A model generated the notes under the pieces. It made no database searches. It was given only the letters and a program-made list of their open reading frames with translations, and was not told where the DNA came from. A DNA stretch of 64,000 nucleotides from CAZFER01 sp964517495. Its GTDB lineage: Bacteria; Hinthialibacterota; Hinthialibacteria; Hinthialibacterales; Hinthialibacteraceae. The translations under genes and the position numbers were made by a program. This document shows, piece after piece, positions 63,811 through 64,000 of the stretch. The stretch lies in contig CAZFER010000031.1 of assembly GCA_964517495.1 (NCBI GenBank), positions 1 to 64,000 of the forward strand. The letters are read 5' to 3'. The first letter of the stretch is position 1. Each line of letters starts with the position of its first letter.

Positions 63811-63990
63811 TTAATTAATTTCTTCCCCATTGTCGTCGTTTTCGTCGTCATCCAGATCTTTGGTGTCGATATCCAAGGGTGCGTGCATATGCTCCTGCGG
63901 GATGGTGAGGACGCGATAAAAACAGAAGCAAACCAGAGTAATAACCACGCCATTTGAAAACAGAAAGATTATCCAACCTAATAGAGTCAT
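63811..63990 (-). CDS. Small membrane protein with acidic tail
   Basis: 59 residues from the ATG at 63990; the frame stays open to the window edge, so the true start could lie further upstream. MTLLGWIIFLFSNGVVITLV (1-20) continues to FCFYR, one membrane helix, followed by IPQEHMHAPLDIDTKDLDDD and an Asp/Glu/Asn-rich end. Small proteins of this type can accompany sodium-solute symporters, and the next gene upstream is out of view. The plus-strand ORF on the other side has no good start context. Confidence 0.55.
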   Translation of the reverse strand: MTLLGWIIFLFSNGVVITLVCFCFYRVLTIPQEHMHAPLDIDTKDLDDDENDDNGEEIN

Positions 63991-64000
63991 GCCAAGATTT

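Overview
The window looks like chromosomal DNA from an uncultivated Gram-negative (diderm) bacterium. Lipopolysaccharide export genes (LptF, LptG, LptB), an outer-membrane porin and several lipoproteins show the outer membrane. Paired DUF1552 and DUF1592-type proteins, five exported Gfo/Idh/MocA oxidoreductases, a DUF1349-like secreted protein, DUF1680 (GH127) and DUF2961 (GH172) proteins recall Planctomycetes and related candidate phyla such as Poribacteria, Sumerlaeota or Hinthialibacterota. No rRNA gene is present, so the phylum cannot be fixed. No tRNA, rRNA, CRISPR array, insertion sequence or prophage was seen.

Layout. 0-0.4 kb: PIN toxin (cut by the window edge) with its antitoxin. 0.6-4.7 kb: lptF-lptG and ilvD. 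4.9-8.7 kb: a SLOG-like protein, a GT-C glycosyltransferase and a YhcC-type radical SAM protein. 8.8-13.4 kb: a ParD-like antitoxin with truncated parE, DUF1552, the DUF1592-type protein, DUF2784 and an orphan HicB. 13.5-17.7 kb: three Gfo/Idh/MocA genes. 17.9-18.5 kb: decayed genes. 18.5-24.9 kb: DUF374 acyltransferase, purple-acid-phosphatase-like protein, smpB, nucleotide-sugar dehydrogenase, methyltransferase, lptB. 25-29.5 kb: tricorn-like protease and a Gfo/Idh protein. 29.5-37.3 kb: palindromic repeats, FGGY kinase-gnd, Uma2, porin, cytochrome c lipoprotein, RDD protein. 37.4-43.9 kb: aceE-aceF-lpdA with a divergent lipoate-protein ligase. 44-53.2 kb: L-2-hydroxyglutarate oxidase, a GH172-GH127 pair, a secreted ThuA-like protein, a Gfo/Idh protein and a VOC protein. 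53.4-60.7 kb: flippase-like protein, pckA, SGNH protein, nucleoside phosphorylase, polysaccharide ABC permease, lexA. 60.8-64 kb: FitAB-type toxin-antitoxin pair, a large secreted protein and a small membrane protein.

Working together. Central metabolism is represented by the homodimeric-type pyruvate dehydrogenase complex with its lipoate ligase, PEP carboxykinase, gluconate kinase plus 6-phosphogluconate dehydrogenase, and branched-chain amino acid synthesis. Exported enzymes (GH172, GH127, Gfo/Idh proteins, DUF1592/1552) suggest a heterotroph degrading complex carbohydrates outside the cytoplasm. Envelope genes are scattered through the window.

The most novel signals are: (1) two secreted proteins 10 kb apart that share a Rossmann/ThuA-like region and a nearly identical C-terminal DVxxWxLY ending; (2) two families of dispersed intergenic palindromes; (3) a SLOG-like protein; (4) four toxin-antitoxin loci or remnants; (5) a lexA promoter with two candidate operators of non-standard sequence.
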